NCBI RefSeq assembly: GCF_021654285.1
Contig: NZ_JAKFZS010000014.1
Location: 62,001 to 126,000 of the forward strand
Reading direction: 5' to 3'
DNA from: Pseudoalteromonas luteoviolacea
Lineage (GTDB): Bacteria; Pseudomonadota; Gammaproteobacteria; Enterobacterales; Alteromonadaceae
DNA: 64,000 nucleotides
The notes below the pieces were generated by a model. That model did not search any database and was not told the DNA's origin. It was given only the letters and a program-made list of their open reading frames with translations. The position numbers and the translations under genes were made by a program. The stretch's first letter is position 1, and every line of letters starts with the position of its first letter. Below, piece after piece: positions 35,383-44,033 of the stretch.

Positions 35383-35738
35383 CAAAAAAAGTATTAGTTA
35401 TCTGTGACGCTTCACCGTTTGACAAACAAATTATCCGCGACAGTTTAGATATGGCTCTGATTTTTGCAGCCATTGATCAAGAGGTAAGTTGGTTGTTCAG
35501 AGGCCCTTCTGTGCTTGCATTGAAAGAAGGTCAAAAGCCTAACCAACTTGGCATAAAAGACTTTTTGAAACAACTTAAAACACTCGAGATTTATGATGTG
35601 GATAGCATATTTGTGTGCGAGAACGCACTTAGTGACTTGTCCATATCAAAAGAACAATTGGCCATAGACGCAGATGCGTTAAACATAAATCAACAACAAG
35701 CACTGTTAAGCGAACAAGATCACGTGGTTAAGTTATGA
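35379..35738 (+). CDS. tusC: Sulfurtransferase complex subunit TusC
   Basis: 119 residues from the ATG at 35379, which overlaps the tusD stop by the ATGA arrangement. DsrF-like: MTKKVLVICDASPFDKQIIRDSLDMALIFAAI and the GV/GIKDFLKQLKTLEIYD region. It is a structural subunit of the TusBCD hexamer in the cytoplasm. The gene ends in another ATGA overlap with tusB, so the three are translationally coupled. Confidence 0.92.
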   Translation: MTKKVLVICDASPFDKQIIRDSLDMALIFAAIDQEVSWLFRGPSVLALKEGQKPNQLGIKDFLKQLKTLEIYDVDSIFVCENALSDLSISKEQLAIDADALNINQQQALLSEQDHVVKL

Positions 35739-36004
35739 ATTCAATAGTACATATTTTTTCTAAACCGATAAGCTATTATAACAATGTTGATATGGGTCTA
35801 ATTAGCGAAACAGATAAAGTGTTGCTTCAGCAAGACGCCTGTTATGATCAATCAAAATTCTTAATTAACTGCCCTGCCCCTATATTTATGCTAGAAACGT
35901 GCGCTTTAGCCCGTGGCGTTTTACCTGACAACTCCATCACACTTGTTGATGACTTAAGTTGGGTTGACCTCATTGAATGCAGTGACAAATCTTTAACGTG
36001 GTAA
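35735..36004 (+). CDS. tusB: Sulfurtransferase complex subunit TusB
   Basis: 89 residues of the DsrH family. The pattern [16 protein letters not shown], then [16 protein letters not shown] and the C-terminal [13 protein letters not shown] parallels E. coli TusB (ending in SQMAW). It completes the TusBCD sulfur relay. It starts inside the tusC stop and ends 2 bases before tusE. Confidence 0.9.
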   Translation: MNSIVHIFSKPISYYNNVDMGLISETDKVLLQQDACYDQSKFLINCPAPIFMLETCALARGVLPDNSITLVDDLSWVDLIECSDKSLTW

Positions 36005-36006
36005 TT

Positions 36007-36336
36007 ATGTTAGAAGTAAACGATAGAACGATAGAAACAGATAAAGAAGGCTACTTATTAAATCACTTAGACTGGGATGAAAGCCTGGCACCAGTCATTG
36101 CATCTGGTGAAAATATTACATTGACCGATGCTCACTGGGAAGTCATTCGATTTGTACGTAGCTTTTATGAAGAATATGGCACTAGTCCAGCAATTAGAAT
36201 GCTTGTAAAAGCGATTGCCAAAAAGCTGGGTGAAGATAAAGGCAAGAGCATCTACTTGTACAAACTTTTTCCGAAAGGCCCTGCGAAGCAAGCTACTAAG
36301 ATTGCAGGTTTGCCTAAACCCGCTAAATGCATATAA
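36007..36336 (+). CDS. tusE: Sulfur acceptor TusE (DsrC family)
   Basis: 109 residues from the ATG at 36007, two bases after tusB. A helical DsrC-type body ([28 protein letters not shown]) ends in the mobile C-terminal arm GLPKPAKCI, whose penultimate Cys accepts the persulfide. TusE hands sulfur to MnmA for s2U34 formation. A bidirectional terminator follows. Confidence 0.94.
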   Translation: MLEVNDRTIETDKEGYLLNHLDWDESLAPVIASGENITLTDAHWEVIRFVRSFYEEYGTSPAIRMLVKAIAKKLGEDKGKSIYLYKLFPKGPAKQATKIAGLPKPAKCI

Positions 36337-36361
36337 AAAGAGAAGGCTCAGCCTTCTCTTT
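36337..36361. terminator. Bidirectional terminator between tusE and the lipoprotein gene
   Basis: An 11-bp perfect stem, AAAGAGAAGGC with GCCTTCTCTTT, around TCA. It starts right after the tusE stop and ends 10 bases before the convergent lipoprotein stop. Confidence 0.8.
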
Positions 36362-36371
36362 CTCATCAAAA

Positions 36372-38081
36372 TTATTCATCTACTGGCCAAGTGAATGGCA
36401 CATCAGGAACTGATAGCCCTCTTGCTAACACAGATTCAGCAACTGATAGCGAAGGGTCCGTGGGTGACCACAAGTCTGTTACGAAAGTAACGCTTGCTGA
36501 TTCACTGGCAATGTCACCTAAAACACCACTTGCATCAATATCGAATACAAAGCTAGCTGTACCATCATATTCACAAGAATTAGTCGGTGCATATTCAATA
36601 TTTGCACGATGATCGGTACCTAAATACGTATTCGTCGATGAATCATATTCAAAAAATTGTCTTTGAGTAAAATCTTGTAAGGTGTGGTTATTATTAGGCC
36701 CAGCCCAATTACAAATAAACCCTTGTACCATGCCATCTGTCACATCAATATCAGTACCATAGCCAAAATGCGCTTCGCCGTTTTCTAAAGATGCATCATT
36801 AAATCCAATATTTAAGATCCGACTATTTGAATCATTCACACCCGCTTGCCATGCGTATGCATAATCACCCGCTAAACTCGTTAGATTAAAATTCGCACCG
36901 AAAATTGCAAAATTCTCACTCCAACCATCTGGGTTATCGGTATTATGGTATTTGTTTTTCACATCCACTTGTTGGTCACTGTTAAATGCCCCATTAATAC
37001 CATGACCACAATTGATTGCCGATCTTGATTGCAAAGACATCTGCTCTGCACTTCGTTCGTAAGCTAGGGAACCCACCAATGTGCGTTCATTTTGACTACA
37101 ATTACCACCGGGGAACTCTATTCCTGTTACGCCGACTTCGCCTTCAACTGTAAAGTTTAATAGCCCAGTATAATTCATGGTATCACTACCCGGTGTATGT
37201 ATCATAGATAACGTAATTCCATAATCCGACCCCGACACTGTATAGGCTAGATTAACGCGATATTCCCACACACCAGACGTCAACTCTATGCTCGCAGTAT
37301 CAAAATTGATATCAGCTAATCCCTTACTATTCATTTGCGTGGTCAAATCAATCGAGCTGCCGTCAGATGGTAAACCCGAACCGTCATCAATAGCAGCAGA
37401 CACCATACTAGCCAAAGTCATCAATGCCATTCTTGATCGCTCCCTCACTGCTCGCAGTTGAGCATTAGTTTGAGCAACAGCACACGCATTTCCATTTTTT
37501 GCACTGGCTAGCCACAAACCAAGATCCCCCGTCGGTAAAGTACCTGAGCTCATACTAGGATCAGTGGCATCAGGGTGGCCCTGATAGCTCACTTGGGGTC
37601 CAAAACAATCCGCATTTTCACTATTTCTATAAAAAGAACGAACTCGAAATACATCTCTCAAGGGTGTTTCACCACTTAACAATGCATCAATTCTTCTCGT
37701 AGCCCAAAAATATGTTGGTGATGCTGGGCCTCTCGCCTCTAGTACTCTGTAAACATACTGCCTATCTTGTTCATCACTGCTATCTGAAAACGGAGATGCG
37801 ACAGCCAATGATTGCGGGAAATATACGCCACGATTATTCGTCACATCATTATCTGTACTGCCACTACTATCACCGGTATCTGTTTGCCCTGATGAATCAT
37901 TATTCACATTTGAGTTTGTATCACTACTATTATCTGTCGATGCATTTGTCTGACTGTTTTCAGTTTCCTGAGTCGATGTTTCTTGCTGAGATGAATTGTT
38001 CACTTGACTGGGGCTATCACTTTCAGATGATGAGCAGCCAGCTAGTAAAGACACCATAAATAAGGAGGTGTAAGATTTCAT
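36372..38081 (-). CDS. Large lipoprotein of unknown function
   Basis: 569 residues from the ATG at 38081, which has AAGAAGG upstream and gives a clean lipoprotein signal, MKSYTSLFMVSLLAGC, with Cys16 as lipidation site. Residues about 17-85 are a Ser/Asn/Thr/Asp/Gln-rich spacer without structure. The folded part has a region with RQYVYRVLEARGPASPTYFW and many cysteines (DCFGP, NACAV, GGNCSQ, INCGHG, FICNW, NSCEY) that probably form disulfides. The composition of the rest suggests beta structure. I do not recognise the family. It is monocistronic, convergent with tusE. Confidence 0.75.
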   Translation of the reverse strand: MKSYTSLFMVSLLAGCSSSESDSPSQVNNSSQQETSTQETENSQTNASTDNSSDTNSNVNNDSSGQTDTGDSSGSTDNDVTNNRGVYFPQSLAVASPFSDSSDEQDRQYVYRVLEARGPASPTYFWATRRIDALLSGETPLRDVFRVRSFYRNSENADCFGPQVSYQGHPDATDPSMSSGTLPTGDLGLWLASAKNGNACAVAQTNAQLRAVRERSRMALMTLASMVSAAIDDGSGLPSDGSSIDLTTQMNSKGLADINFDTASIELTSGVWEYRVNLAYTVSGSDYGITLSMIHTPGSDTMNYTGLLNFTVEGEVGVTGIEFPGGNCSQNERTLVGSLAYERSAEQMSLQSRSAINCGHGINGAFNSDQQVDVKNKYHNTDNPDGWSENFAIFGANFNLTSLAGDYAYAWQAGVNDSNSRILNIGFNDASLENGEAHFGYGTDIDVTDGMVQGFICNWAGPNNNHTLQDFTQRQFFEYDSSTNTYLGTDHRANIEYAPTNSCEYDGTASFVFDIDASGVLGDIASESASVTFVTDLWSPTDPSLSVAESVLARGLSVPDVPFTWPVDE

Positions 38082-38472
38082 AATTGCATACCTTCTTTGC
38101 CTAACCTGTACAAATAACTTATGCGAAAAAATACAATTGGACAAAGTAATTGACGTTAACACTTGTCAGTTACTGTTGATCTATGACCCACTTTAGGATG
38201 AGTTTTAAGGCGCTAAACAAGAATAATTATTCAAACAAATTGATAATTAATTGCAACTCAATCATAAAATGCAGAAATAACTACGTTTTCCAACTAATCT
38301 AAATGTTAGTTCATCAGAACATGCTTAATACAGTTTTTTACATCAAAAATTGAACTTTATGGAGAGAAATTTCGTTTAAAGCGAAAAAGACGTTAAGCTA
38401 AGCTATATTCGTCGTAGCTTAACTCACGTTGTCATTTTTAAATGCTGCTTGTCGTATCTAAATCAGGAGGTG
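38082..38472. other. 391-base gene-free stretch
   Basis: It separates the start of the lipoprotein gene from the end of the 129-residue exported-protein gene. It holds the lipoprotein ribosome site at one end and a hairpin terminator (38383-38423) at the other. The middle is AT-rich with no open frame of note on either strand and no repeat that I could see beyond a small TTTCG/CGAAA hairpin near 38371-38386. Confidence 0.6.
38383..38423 (-). terminator. Terminator after the 129-residue exported protein gene
   Basis: Nine-base perfect arms GTTAAGCTA and TAGCTTAAC (38392-38400 and 38415-38423) around 14 bases. On the minus strand the second arm is followed by GTCTTTTTC. Confidence 0.7.
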
Positions 38473-38862
38473 TTACTTCACTCGTTTCCAGATTTCATAT
38501 TCAACAAATTTACCATCTTCAACAAGTTTATGATGCCAAAGATCACCTTTGACTTCATAAGTGAATGCCATCTTACGACCGATTAAACTCTCAACATTGC
38601 CAAGTGTTACCGTCTCAATAAAATAATTGTCTTTAAGCTGATAAGTGCCGCCGCCAGCATAATGAAACTTGTTGTCGCTACTGGTGATATAGCTAAAATG
38701 TGTATTGTTAATGATTTTAGTTGAAGTGACTTGAGGCGCAGACGCTTTCACTCTGCCGTCTTTAGTCGCATATTCACCACTAACAAACTCCCAAGTCCCC
38801 ATCAAAGGATTTGACAAGGCAAGTGGACTTGCAAGCGCGCACAATAACGTTAAATACTTCAT
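38473..38862 (-). CDS. Small exported lipocalin-like protein
   Basis: 129 residues with a signal peptide (MKYLTLLCALASPLALS). The mature protein starts NPLMGTWEFVSGEY, a typical lipocalin-like GxW motif, and continues with alternating strands (TKIINNTHFSYIT, YAGGGTYQLKDNYFIETV, MAFTYEVKGDLWHHKL, EYEIWKRV). This fits a small beta-barrel binding protein of the periplasm. Ligand and role are unknown. It lies 97 bases after the stop of the hybrid kinase gene and could be the tail of that transcript. Confidence 0.7.
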   Translation of the reverse strand: MKYLTLLCALASPLALSNPLMGTWEFVSGEYATKDGRVKASAPQVTSTKIINNTHFSYITSSDNKFHYAGGGTYQLKDNYFIETVTLGNVESLIGRKMAFTYEVKGDLWHHKLVEDGKFVEYEIWKRVK

Positions 38863-38959
38863 AATCTATCCCCTATTTTATTGTCATTATTTTTAAGCAA
38901 TTATAAAGTTTTGGTGATGAAAACCTCAAATTCGAATTCTTCAAGTTGTGAGTCAAACC

Positions 38960-41662
38960 CTAAACTGCTTGACCACAATCAGATTCATCGATCACCTTAT
39001 TAATCAGTTCAAATAACCTAGAAAGTGCCCTTTCTACATCTTGCCAGTTTTCTTGTTTCAATAAGGCATCGATTTGGGATACCGTTTGATATATTTCATG
39101 ACAATCAAACATCGCCGAAGTACCTTTGAGCGCATGAATAGAACGTGCAAGGCCCTCATAATCTTTATATTTTAACTGATTTTGAAGTTGAACTAACTGC
39201 TCATGCAAACCATCAATATATTGCATTTTGAGCTGCTTAAACTCTTCATCTGGTAAATTAAGGTCATCGTCTACTGTTATATTCAAATAATGTGAAATTT
39301 TCTTAGCAAACTGTGCTCTGTCTATTGGCTTCGCGAGATGGTCAGTAAACCCGAGTTTAATATACCTTTCAACTTCATGACTCATGGTGTTTGCTGTCAA
39401 AGCAATTACAGGCGCAGTACACCCTGTTGCTTGAATAAAGTTAAATGCTTGCTCACCATCCATAACGGGCATTTGAATATCCATCAAGATCAGATCAAAT
39501 TCAAAGTCTAAAACTGCTTGTACTGCTAACTGACCATTTTCTACCGCCGTTACATTCAAGCCCATTCTTTCTAAAATCCGAGTTATCAGGCGACAATTAT
39601 CACTGTGGTCTTCTGCCAATAATACTTCACCTTTAAGCTCCTCAGAATCTAACTCTGGATCAGCCTGTATGTAAGGCTCATTTTGATGATGTATCTCTTC
39701 AAACGAGTTTACCCACTTAGTTCGTTCAGTGGTGAATAAACTCAATGACAAGGTGAATGAAGTTCCAGATCCAACTTCACTTTCAACGACAATATCACCA
39801 TCTAACTTTTGAGCTAAGCTCTTTGAGATATTAAGTCCTAGTCCCGTTCCGCCATATTTACGTGTTGTAGATGAATCCGCTTGATAAAATGCACTGAACA
39901 ATTCTTTTTGTTCTTCTGTTGTCATGCCAATACCGGTATCTCTAACACTGATAAATAGCCTGTCGTCCTTGCAGCTTACTTCAATTGAAATTTTACCAAC
40001 CGAGGTAAACTTCAACGCATTTGATGTCAAATTCAGCAGTATTTGCCGAAGTCGCGTTGGGTCAATAACAACATAATCTGGCAAAGGGAATTGATAATTT
40101 AAATCAAACTCTAACCCTTTATCTCTTATTTGTTTGCCAAGTAGGGATTCAACATGCGCAATAGACTGAAATAAATTGGCCTCGATCAATTCAACCTCAA
40201 GTCTGTTTGCCTCAATCTTCGACATATCTAAAATGTCATTAATTAATCCGAGTACATGCCGAGAGTTTTGTAATATGACGGTAATCGCATGATTACGTTC
40301 GTGTGGTTTAATATCCCCGAGAATAATGCCATCTGCATAACCAATAATTGAAGTCATGGGCGTTCTTATCTCGTGGCTCATATTGGCCAAGAAACGACTT
40401 TTCGCTTCACTTGCGTCACGTAATTCTGATGCTAACTGTTCTAACTCATAAGTGCGCTTCAATACTTTCGCTTCTAAGTTTTTATTCAGTTCGATATTTT
40501 CTTCACTGGTTAAACGCACTTTATCAGCAACGGCAAATGCCAAGAACATTGCATCCAGTGCCACACCCACCAAACCGAGTAGATACAAATTAACCGCTAT
40601 CGGTGGTAATAACCCCAAATTGGTGAAATTACCAATCATGTTGGGTACTGCCATGCATACATAAGCTAAGATGAAGTAGCGAGCAGGCTTAAACCCTTCT
40701 GAGATCCTTAAAATACCAATATAAAGACCTAAACACAGTGCAACACCTGTTGACAGTGTCGCCCATAGAAAACCAAATCCAGGAAATAAAATACTGAAAG
40801 GCGTACCTATCGCAGCAATTACCCCAACCCAAATAGAGGCCGAAGATAAATTTGGGTGCTTTTCTTTCAATTTAAGTAAGCAATTATAAAACAATGCATT
40901 ACTGATTGGAGATAATGTAAAACCTAACCAATGCAAGTGGGCCGAATAGAAGCCAAAAAGCTGATCTGATATATGAAAAAAGTGGCTCCATGCAAACACC
41001 ATAGTTGCTGCAAATATCGCATAATAGAGGTGTGTTAAATCTTTAGAGCCAATATAAATGAGTAAATTATAGAGGCCCAATACAATACCCACACTAAAGC
41101 AAATAATCATGATTAAGTTATCAATCACAACTTGCTCTTTAAAGTCTTTGACAGGGACTAGTTCTAACTTAATAGGCGTATAAAAATAATCACTTTCAAA
41201 CAAAGTAACGACATAATAGTCATTGTCTGGTAACAGCTCTACGGTGTTACCATAATGGAACGCAAACTCATTAGGTACCATCCCACCGGAATAGTAGCGC
41301 TTAATATCATTTTTTGAGTATATCCTTGTCTCAATATTGGATAAAACAGTGTTGTAAGGGTACAAAACCAACTGTTCATAGTTAGAAACATTTTTGATTT
41401 GAGTAACAAGCCAATAGCGCCCAGAAAATAATGCTCGTTCTTCTTGTTTCTCTAGACGACTTGCCCAGTTCACCACATCATCAAATGATTCTGGGAAACG
41501 GGTGTCATCCTTTGCTGCAAGCACCAACCCCTTGTCATGCAGATTGACACCTTTTTCAATACCATTGTACACGTACTGCTGAGCACTCACTGAGTGCGAC
41601 ATAACTAAAATAATTAAGCTAAGAGTCAGTCTTATCAGATACATTATTGACTTAAAACCCAT
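38960..41662 (-). CDS. Hybrid histidine kinase with 7TM-DISM sensor, receiver and HPt domains
   Basis: 900 residues. Order: signal peptide (to about 27), periplasmic 7TMR-DISMED2-type domain (30-172), seven membrane helices (180-380), coiled coil (388-420), HisKA with His430 in NMSHEIRTPM, HATPase with LLNLTSNALKF (542-552), DTGIGM and GTGLGLN, a receiver (678-792) with acceptor Asp728 in LMDIQMPVMDG and Lys778, and a C-terminal HPt domain with His843 in SIHALKGTSA. This is a complete internal phosphorelay at the inner membrane. The sensor type often sees carbohydrates or small organic ligands. It starts 20 bases after the TonB receptor gene. No separate output regulator is nearby. Confidence 0.92.
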   Translation of the reverse strand: MGFKSIMYLIRLTLSLIILVMSHSVSAQQYVYNGIEKGVNLHDKGLVLAAKDDTRFPESFDDVVNWASRLEKQEERALFSGRYWLVTQIKNVSNYEQLVLYPYNTVLSNIETRIYSKNDIKRYYSGGMVPNEFAFHYGNTVELLPDNDYYVVTLFESDYFYTPIKLELVPVKDFKEQVVIDNLIMIICFSVGIVLGLYNLLIYIGSKDLTHLYYAIFAATMVFAWSHFFHISDQLFGFYSAHLHWLGFTLSPISNALFYNCLLKLKEKHPNLSSASIWVGVIAAIGTPFSILFPGFGFLWATLSTGVALCLGLYIGILRISEGFKPARYFILAYVCMAVPNMIGNFTNLGLLPPIAVNLYLLGLVGVALDAMFLAFAVADKVRLTSEENIELNKNLEAKVLKRTYELEQLASELRDASEAKSRFLANMSHEIRTPMTSIIGYADGIILGDIKPHERNHAITVILQNSRHVLGLINDILDMSKIEANRLEVELIEANLFQSIAHVESLLGKQIRDKGLEFDLNYQFPLPDYVVIDPTRLRQILLNLTSNALKFTSVGKISIEVSCKDDRLFISVRDTGIGMTTEEQKELFSAFYQADSSTTRKYGGTGLGLNISKSLAQKLDGDIVVESEVGSGTSFTLSLSLFTTERTKWVNSFEEIHHQNEPYIQADPELDSEELKGEVLLAEDHSDNCRLITRILERMGLNVTAVENGQLAVQAVLDFEFDLILMDIQMPVMDGEQAFNFIQATGCTAPVIALTANTMSHEVERYIKLGFTDHLAKPIDRAQFAKKISHYLNITVDDDLNLPDEEFKQLKMQYIDGLHEQLVQLQNQLKYKDYEGLARSIHALKGTSAMFDCHEIYQTVSQIDALLKQENWQDVERALSRLFELINKVIDESDCGQAV

Positions 41663-41682
41663 ATTAATAAGCTGAGAGCGCT

Positions 41683-43920
41683 CTAAAAGCTATATGTAAC
41701 ATCAACACCAATTCTTTGCCCCTCACCCTTAAAGTCTTCTAACATGCCAAGGAAAGAACTGAGATCAAACTTTAAATGACTGTACTCTTTATCGAATAAA
41801 TTTTTACCCCATAAACCGATCTGCCATTGCTGATACTGATAGGTGACATTTGCACGCCACAATGCATAGCTAGCTTGCATCGCATATGGGTTCTGGTTTT
41901 GATCAAAGTAATATTCAGATTGATAATCAACACCAATAACGGTTGCCAACTCACCACTATTTAATTCAAAAGAGTATGCAAGCTCTGCAGTAATATTCCA
42001 TTCAGACGTAAAAGGGAGTCTATTATCAGTTAATCGGTTACCAAGCGGATCTATAAACTCTTCAAAATTTGCTTCCGGGATATAGCCAATGGCTAGTCGC
42101 GAAATTAATGCCTCACTGAAGAGGTATTCTAGCTCAAGCTCAGCACCATAAATGGTCGACTCACCAACATTTTCCAAAAGCTGCAAAGGTGGCGCATTGG
42201 GTGTTGAAGAGGCTTGATTCATGAACACTTGCTGATTTTTATAATCGTAATAGAAAATCGCGCCAGAAAGTAAATAGGCATCTTCTTCAGAGAGCTTAAA
42301 ACCGACTTCATGAGAGAGTGTTTCTTCAGGGCCATAATCCGCTAACTCAGCTTGTTCTTTAGATGACAGTAGGCCTCCATTATAGCCTCCACTTTTGGTG
42401 CCATTTGCCAGGGCATAATAAATTAACAAATCATTATGCGGTGTATAATTCCAGGCAACTTTCCCCGAAAAACCATCGTCTTTGACCTCTCCATTGACTG
42501 TATAAAAAGGAATCAATGAGCCCGCAAGCTCCCCTGGCGTTGTGATAAAGTTTAATCGTGAAACAGAGTCATATTCAACCGACTCGTCTGAATAGCGCGC
42601 GCCAATCGTTAGCATATGCTGCTCGTTCAGCTGCCACTCATATTGGGAAAACAAAGCAATCGATTTTGTGACAATCTCATTGTCGTAAAAAAAGGTTGTT
42701 GTTAACTCCGGCGCAAGAACACCTCTGAAGTCTCTTAAGATATCATTGTGATTATTTTGATAGATGCGCTCTTGATATTGAAAGAGGCCAATCGTCCAAT
42801 AGTCCTCACCTAATTGGCTTTGATATCTAAGCTCATTAGTTACAAGCTCACTTTTCAAGCCCAGCTCGCCTTCACATAAACGCTGAGGGCTGCCATCACA
42901 ATTAAATGTATGGTCTCTATCAAGACGATTAAAACCATTTGAATAAGTTACAAACGCATCTTCTTGTAGTTGCCACTGTAGTTCAGCTGTCCAACCTTTA
43001 TAAATACTTAAATGTGGAGAGTCATTGTTTACACTTACAGCCCAAAAATCATCGCTGCCATCATTAAAGCCAAAACTGTCTACACACCCTGTACTTCCAG
43101 CCTGACTAGGTGAACATTTTACAGGGGCTGCCGGGTTTGGATCTTTGAATATGCCAATATTACCTACCGGCTGTACTATGCCCTCCCAATGACCGTAATA
43201 CCCTTTCACAAAGGCGCTCCAATTATCCCACTCTCCCAAGTAACTTAGTCGTAAATCACTTTGTTCTAAGCCCGCTTCTGGAGAGGTTTCAAACAGGTTA
43301 TAACTTGTATATTCATAGTCCGCATGATTAAAAGCGAAACGAATGGCACTTTCATCATTAATTGTTGCGTTATAAGCGCCTTGCGCTCTTCGCCAATCAT
43401 CAGTACCCGCTCCCAAGCTAACATAACCATAGTTGCCCGCATCAGGACGTTTAGTTCTTACAAGTAATGCACCACCGGTACTATTCCTACCAAATAAAGT
43501 TCCTTGTGGGCCTTTTAAAACCTCAACTTGCTCAATATCAAACAAGTTAGCTATTTGGTTGTTGGCCGAACCGACAGATACACCATCCACATACATGGCA
43601 ATTGGTGAGGTATTTGCTGTGTTGTAATCTAGCAAGCCAATACCACGGATATTAATTGCTGGCGGCGTGCCTTCAGCTGCATTTTGGCTAATTTTTAAAT
43701 TTGCGACAAAATGACCCAGCTCTGTCGCATCTTTGATACCCTGACGGGCAATACGATCGGCGCTAATTGTTGAAATCGATACGCTCACATCTTCGATGTT
43801 TTGCTTTCGTTTTTGTGCATGAACCTCAATAATCTCGATTGAATCATTTGCTGCATAAGATAGAAATGAACTTAGAAGCACAGGCATTATGGATATAGAA
43901 ATGGCAGAGAGTTTAAACAT
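41683..43920 (-). CDS. TonB-dependent outer-membrane receptor
   Basis: 745 residues. Signal peptide (to about SYAA, residue 24), a TonB box-like IEIIEVHAQ, plug domain with INIRGIGL and VEVLKGPQGTLFGRNSTGGALLV, then a barrel ending in IGVDVTYSF with terminal Phe. It imports a substrate across the outer membrane using TonB energy. The plug wording is of the large FecA/Iac-like clade without an N-terminal signalling extension. No Fur-box-like sequence was seen in front, so iron is not indicated. The kinase gene follows at 20 bases and probably shares its transcript. Confidence 0.92.
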   Translation of the reverse strand: MFKLSAISISIMPVLLSSFLSYAANDSIEIIEVHAQKRKQNIEDVSVSISTISADRIARQGIKDATELGHFVANLKISQNAAEGTPPAINIRGIGLLDYNTANTSPIAMYVDGVSVGSANNQIANLFDIEQVEVLKGPQGTLFGRNSTGGALLVRTKRPDAGNYGYVSLGAGTDDWRRAQGAYNATINDESAIRFAFNHADYEYTSYNLFETSPEAGLEQSDLRLSYLGEWDNWSAFVKGYYGHWEGIVQPVGNIGIFKDPNPAAPVKCSPSQAGSTGCVDSFGFNDGSDDFWAVSVNNDSPHLSIYKGWTAELQWQLQEDAFVTYSNGFNRLDRDHTFNCDGSPQRLCEGELGLKSELVTNELRYQSQLGEDYWTIGLFQYQERIYQNNHNDILRDFRGVLAPELTTTFFYDNEIVTKSIALFSQYEWQLNEQHMLTIGARYSDESVEYDSVSRLNFITTPGELAGSLIPFYTVNGEVKDDGFSGKVAWNYTPHNDLLIYYALANGTKSGGYNGGLLSSKEQAELADYGPEETLSHEVGFKLSEEDAYLLSGAIFYYDYKNQQVFMNQASSTPNAPPLQLLENVGESTIYGAELELEYLFSEALISRLAIGYIPEANFEEFIDPLGNRLTDNRLPFTSEWNITAELAYSFELNSGELATVIGVDYQSEYYFDQNQNPYAMQASYALWRANVTYQYQQWQIGLWGKNLFDKEYSHLKFDLSSFLGMLEDFKGEGQRIGVDVTYSF

Positions 43921-43976
43921 GTCCGTTCTCGTTAGTTATTGCAGTATTCACTTTGCACTACTGAGTATAGCCCAAA

Positions 43977-44011
43977 AGAAAAGACCTCCAATAAAATTGC
44001 AGGTCTTTTCT
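43977..44011 (-). terminator. Terminator between the FAD oxidoreductase operon and the TonB receptor gene
   Basis: An 11-bp perfect stem, AGAAAAGACCT with AGGTCTTTTCT, around 13 bases; on the minus strand the stem end runs into TTTTCTTTTG. It lies 23 bases after the stop of the oxidoreductase gene and 57 before the TonB receptor ATG, so the two groups are probably separate transcripts. Confidence 0.75.
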
Positions 44012-44033
44012 GTAACTTACCTAATATTATCTA

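Noticed and set aside
43921..43976. Possible Fur box ahead of the TonB receptor gene
   Set aside because: No stretch resembling GATAATGATAATCATTATC was found, so iron control is not supported by sequence.
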